Below, in pieces: positions 5,001-6,626 of a stretch of DNA of 6,626 nucleotides. The notes under the pieces are model-generated. The model had not been told where the DNA came from, made no database searches, and saw only the letters and a program-made list of their open reading frames with translations. Position 1 is the first letter of the stretch. Each line of letters begins with the position of its first letter. Source of the DNA: Clostridiales bacterium. GTDB taxonomy: Bacteria; Bacillota; Clostridia; Oscillospirales; Acutalibacteraceae. Location: positions 1 through 6,626 of the forward strand of contig JAAVYX010000175.1 in assembly GCA_022791355.1 (NCBI GenBank). Reading direction: 5' to 3'. Position numbers and translations under genes: made by a program.

Positions 5001-5030
5001 GCTTTTTTTCAAAAACCAACCGGCGTGTCC

Positions 5031-6221
5031 TCAACTGTCTGACGTCGATGATTTCCTTGTATCCGCATTGCCGGAAGCCGGCGATTTTCCGGCCGACGAC
5101 GCGGGCACAGAAGTTGTCTCAGACGAGGTTGAATCTGCCATAACGCTTGAAGAGGACGCAGCTGCCGCACTGCTGTTCGAAGAAGTCCCCGAAGATGGCG
5201 CGGGCTCTCTGCTTGTCGGCGCGTTTGAACTGGAGGATGGACGCAGATCATATAGAGAAGTGTACGGCGTTTGCACGTTCTCCATGGACAAAACGTAAAA
5301 ATGATTATACAAAAGAGGAGCGGCAAGCAAGAGCATAGTAACCTTCCGGCTGTAGCAGCCAGCCTCATCCGCTCTGCCTCGGGTAACTATGCCTTCCACC
5401 CGATAAAAGCCTCCCTCCAGCAGGTACACCGACGTAATCTCGGCCGCTGCGTTACGAGAAACAAAATCCGGCTGGGTGTAATGGTATTTTCCGTTTTCCC
5501 ATTGAATCCGGTCCATTTTCATACCCCGCATACATTGTCCGGACAGCAAATAGTAGTAATTTTGAAATGTGTCCTCGTCGATCCAGAATTCGGTCTGATC
5601 CGCGTTCACATCCGCATAATCATATAGTTCGACGGCCATGCGCGCCGCCCCCACGGCCAGTTTGCTTTCCTTATCTTCATCTGCAAACTGAAAATCCCGG
5701 CAGCGTTCCAAATAGATAAGCAGCTGTTCCCAGTTGGCTCGTTCCCTTGTCGTAGGAGTATACCCAGCCTTTCCCCCAGCCGGCTGCCCCACCGACGGCA
5801 CGGACATGTTGGGATCCAATGCATCGCGGGTAGGCCACCCGGACAGCGTGTCATATCCAAAGCCGCCTGTGCTATCCTTGCTGCTGGAATCAACATCGCC
5901 CGCGCTGCCCAAGCCCGAGCCTAGACCGGATAGGTTGGAAGGGATAACGCCGTCCTTATAACGGCTTTGGAGGCTGGCATCCTCAGGCGCGGTCTCCCCT
6001 TTTCCCGGCACGCAGAGCAATGCAATAATAATGAGCAGCAATATGCCAAAAGCCAGCAAAACCGATATTTTGATTCGATTGCTTACTGGTATATTCCTAT
6101 AAAACCGCCCTATATATCTAATAGCCTGCAACGCCATCTTTTTGATAATATCCCAAACTTGGTGCAGAGCCCGTGCGGTTTTTTGAAACGCGTTGAGAAG
6201 ATAAGCACGTATTTTATCCAA
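5031..6221 (-). CDS. Unrecognised single-pass membrane protein with Ser-rich C-terminal tail
   Basis: The 396-residue protein matches no family I can name. From TTG 6221 it has a basic, helix-prone N-terminus of about 50 residues, then one membrane segment (about 52-71, ISVLLAFGILLLIIIALLCV). A Gly/Ser/Pro-rich linker (about 92-156) leads to a compact domain (about 157-324) containing a helical start and strand-like segments such as VYLLEGGFYRVEGIVTR. A tail of nearly pure Ser/Thr/Ala/Pro (about 329-396) ends the protein. The positive-inside rule puts the N-terminus in the cytoplasm and the domain and tail outside. The frame extends upstream to 6437, but that would run through the promoters here and into the next tRNA gene. 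ATG 6266 has no ribosome-binding site, whereas AGGAAGGG sits 8 nt before TTG 6221. No terminator hairpin follows, so transcripts may run into tRNA-Pro. The tail suggests a spacer at the cell surface; the function is unknown. Confidence 0.8.
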   Translation of the reverse strand: MDKIRAYLLNAFQKTARALHQVWDIIKKMALQAIRYIGRFYRNIPVSNRIKISVLLAFGILLLIIIALLCVPGKGETAPEDASLQSRYKDGVIPSNLSGLGSGLGSAGDVDSSSKDSTGGFGYDTLSGWPTRDALDPNMSVPSVGQPAGGKAGYTPTTRERANWEQLLIYLERCRDFQFADEDKESKLAVGAARMAVELYDYADVNADQTEFWIDEDTFQNYYYLLSGQCMRGMKMDRIQWENGKYHYTQPDFVSRNAAAEITSVYLLEGGFYRVEGIVTRGRADEAGCYSRKVTMLLLAAPLLYNHFYVLSMENVQTPYTSLYDLRPSSSSNAPTSREPAPSSGTSSNSSAAAASSSSVMADSTSSETTSVPASSAGKSPASGNADTRKSSTSDS

Positions 6222-6229
6222 AATGGTAT

Positions 6230-6260
6230 CCCTTCCTAAAGCCACGGCTTTTTTGCCGTG
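6230..6260 (-). promoter_or_regulatory. Ribosome-binding site and leader hairpin of the membrane-protein gene
   Basis: AGGAAGGG (6237-6230 on the minus strand) lies 8 nt before TTG 6221 and decides that start. Just upstream, cacggc (6260-6255) pairs perfectly with gccgtg (6248-6243) around a loop of six A, ending 5 nt before the Shine-Dalgarno site. This placement supports the stretch being untranslated leader. Confidence 0.6.
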
Positions 6261-6311
6261 CAGCATGTAACGCCGTTTGTCAGTACACTTGAAGAGTACG
6301 AATACATTATA

Positions 6312-6341
6312 ACTGTACCATTTCACCAGCAGGGATGTCAA
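6312..6341 (-). promoter_or_regulatory. Probable promoter of the membrane-protein gene
   Basis: On the minus strand TTGACA (6341-6336) is followed after 18 nt by TACAGT (6317-6312). A perfect TATAAT (6311-6306) also follows directly, but at 24 nt from the -35 it is too far for a normal spacer. One of the two -10 boxes is probably used, giving a leader of about 80 nt. Confidence 0.55.
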
Positions 6342-6375
6342 GGCGAAAACTTGCTTGCACGCACGAATTTCTGTA

Positions 6376-6403
6376 TTGACAAAAAACAAATTTATGATAT
6401 AAT
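6376..6403 (+). promoter_or_regulatory. Sigma-A promoter of the rightward tRNA genes
   Basis: TTGACA (6376-6381), a 16-bp spacer and TATAAT (6398-6403) are both perfect hexamers, with a TGn extended -10 at 6395-6397. The predicted start near 6410 is about 20 nt before the CAT-anticodon tRNA. It diverges from the membrane-protein promoter 35 bp away. Confidence 0.9.
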
Positions 6404-6430
6404 ATAACTCGTGACGTTTCATAATAACAT

Positions 6431-6507
6431 GGGCCATTAGCTCAGTTGGTTAGAGCGACCGGCTCATAACCGGTTGGTCCGGGGTTCGAGTCCCTGATGG
6501 CCCACCA
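6431..6507 (+). tRNA. tRNA with CAT anticodon, probably tRNA-Ile2 (lysidine-modified) rather than tRNA-Met
   Basis: The 77-nt gene is a complete cloverleaf with encoded CCA: acceptor GGGCCAT/ATGGCCC, D arm GCTC/GAGC, anticodon stem ACCGG/CCGGT with loop CTCATAA (anticodon CAT), and T arm with TTCGAGT. A CAT anticodon can belong to initiator Met, elongator Met or the minor isoleucine tRNA whose C34 becomes lysidine (TilS) to read ATA. The perfect G1-C72 pair argues against an initiator. Pairs C4-G69 and C5-G68 match the TilS-recognised acceptor features of tRNA-Ile2 in E. coli and B. subtilis, while their elongator tRNA-Met differ there. The GGCTCATAACC loop region is also Ile2-like. I favour Ile2; standard pipelines may print Met. 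Confidence 0.93.
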
Positions 6508-6558
6508 ACCATAACGTATTCGATTCGATGAAGATGTTCAGACGTAGTATTAATATAT

Positions 6559-6626
6559 AGGGGCATAGCTCAGTTGGTAGAGCAGCGGTCTCCAAAACCG
6601 CGTGCCGAGGGTTCAAGTCCTTCTGC
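6559..6626 (+). tRNA. tRNA-Trp (CCA), cut by the window end
   Basis: Acceptor AGGGGCA, D arm GCTC/GAGC, anticodon stem GCGGT/ACCGC with loop CTCCAAA (anticodon CCA) and T arm GAGGG-TTCAAGT-CCTTC are all visible. The last bases TGC begin the 3' acceptor strand; four more acceptor bases, the discriminator and CCA lie outside. It follows the CAT tRNA by 51 nt with no clear promoter between, so the two are probably co-transcribed. In many Firmicutes tRNA-Trp precedes secE-nusG, which may come next. Confidence 0.95.

Noticed and set aside
6222..6437. Upstream extension of the membrane-protein frame to 6437
   Set aside because: It would cover two promoters and run into the CAT tRNA gene, while TTG 6221 has an ideal ribosome-binding site.

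Overview
The window looks like chromosome of a moderately GC-rich Gram-positive bacterium of the Clostridia, perhaps an Oscillospiraceae/Ruminococcaceae-type gut organism. The grounds are the Shine-Dalgarno-led genes with frequent TTG starts, tRNA genes with encoded CCA, consensus TTGACA/TATAAT promoters, and the style of the TcdA, PgeF and integrase sequences. This placement is inferred by eye; no database search was run.

Layout, left to right. Bases 1-236 hold no convincing gene but are strongly structured: an imperfect 17-bp terminal inverted repeat encloses two perfect 10-bp hairpins (MITE-like). A plus-strand block of four genes follows: an unrecognised propeller-like protein (237-911), a secreted ComEC-type metallo-beta-lactamase-fold lipoprotein (975-1895), a TcdA-type ThiF/E1-like enzyme of the tRNA ct6A pathway (2201-2977), and the multicopper-oxidase-like purine/peptidoglycan editing enzyme PgeF (3089-3931). 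Hairpins or terminators separate them, so they need not form one operon. A 305-bp gap before tcdA shows nothing convincing.

Bases 3978-4857 are the accessory part. They hold the 3' end of a tyrosine-recombinase gene pointing at the 3' end of a tRNA-Pro(CGG) gene, then hairpin-rich noncoding DNA, then a degenerate tandem repeat of about 85 bp whose units carry terminator-like hairpins. I read this as the decayed scar of an integrative element at the tRNA.

The right side holds tRNA-Pro(CGG) on the minus strand with a consensus promoter and a leader hairpin. Next is an unrecognised single-pass membrane protein with a Ser-rich tail (5031-6221, minus). Diverging from it is a promoter driving a CAT-anticodon tRNA (probably tRNA-Ile2) and tRNA-Trp(CCA), cut by the window end. 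In many Firmicutes tRNA-Trp precedes secE-nusG, so those genes may lie just outside.

No clearly new multi-gene system is visible. The best leads are the structured element at the left edge, the tRNA-Pro integration scar with its tandem repeat, the tRNA leader hairpin, and the two unrecognised proteins.
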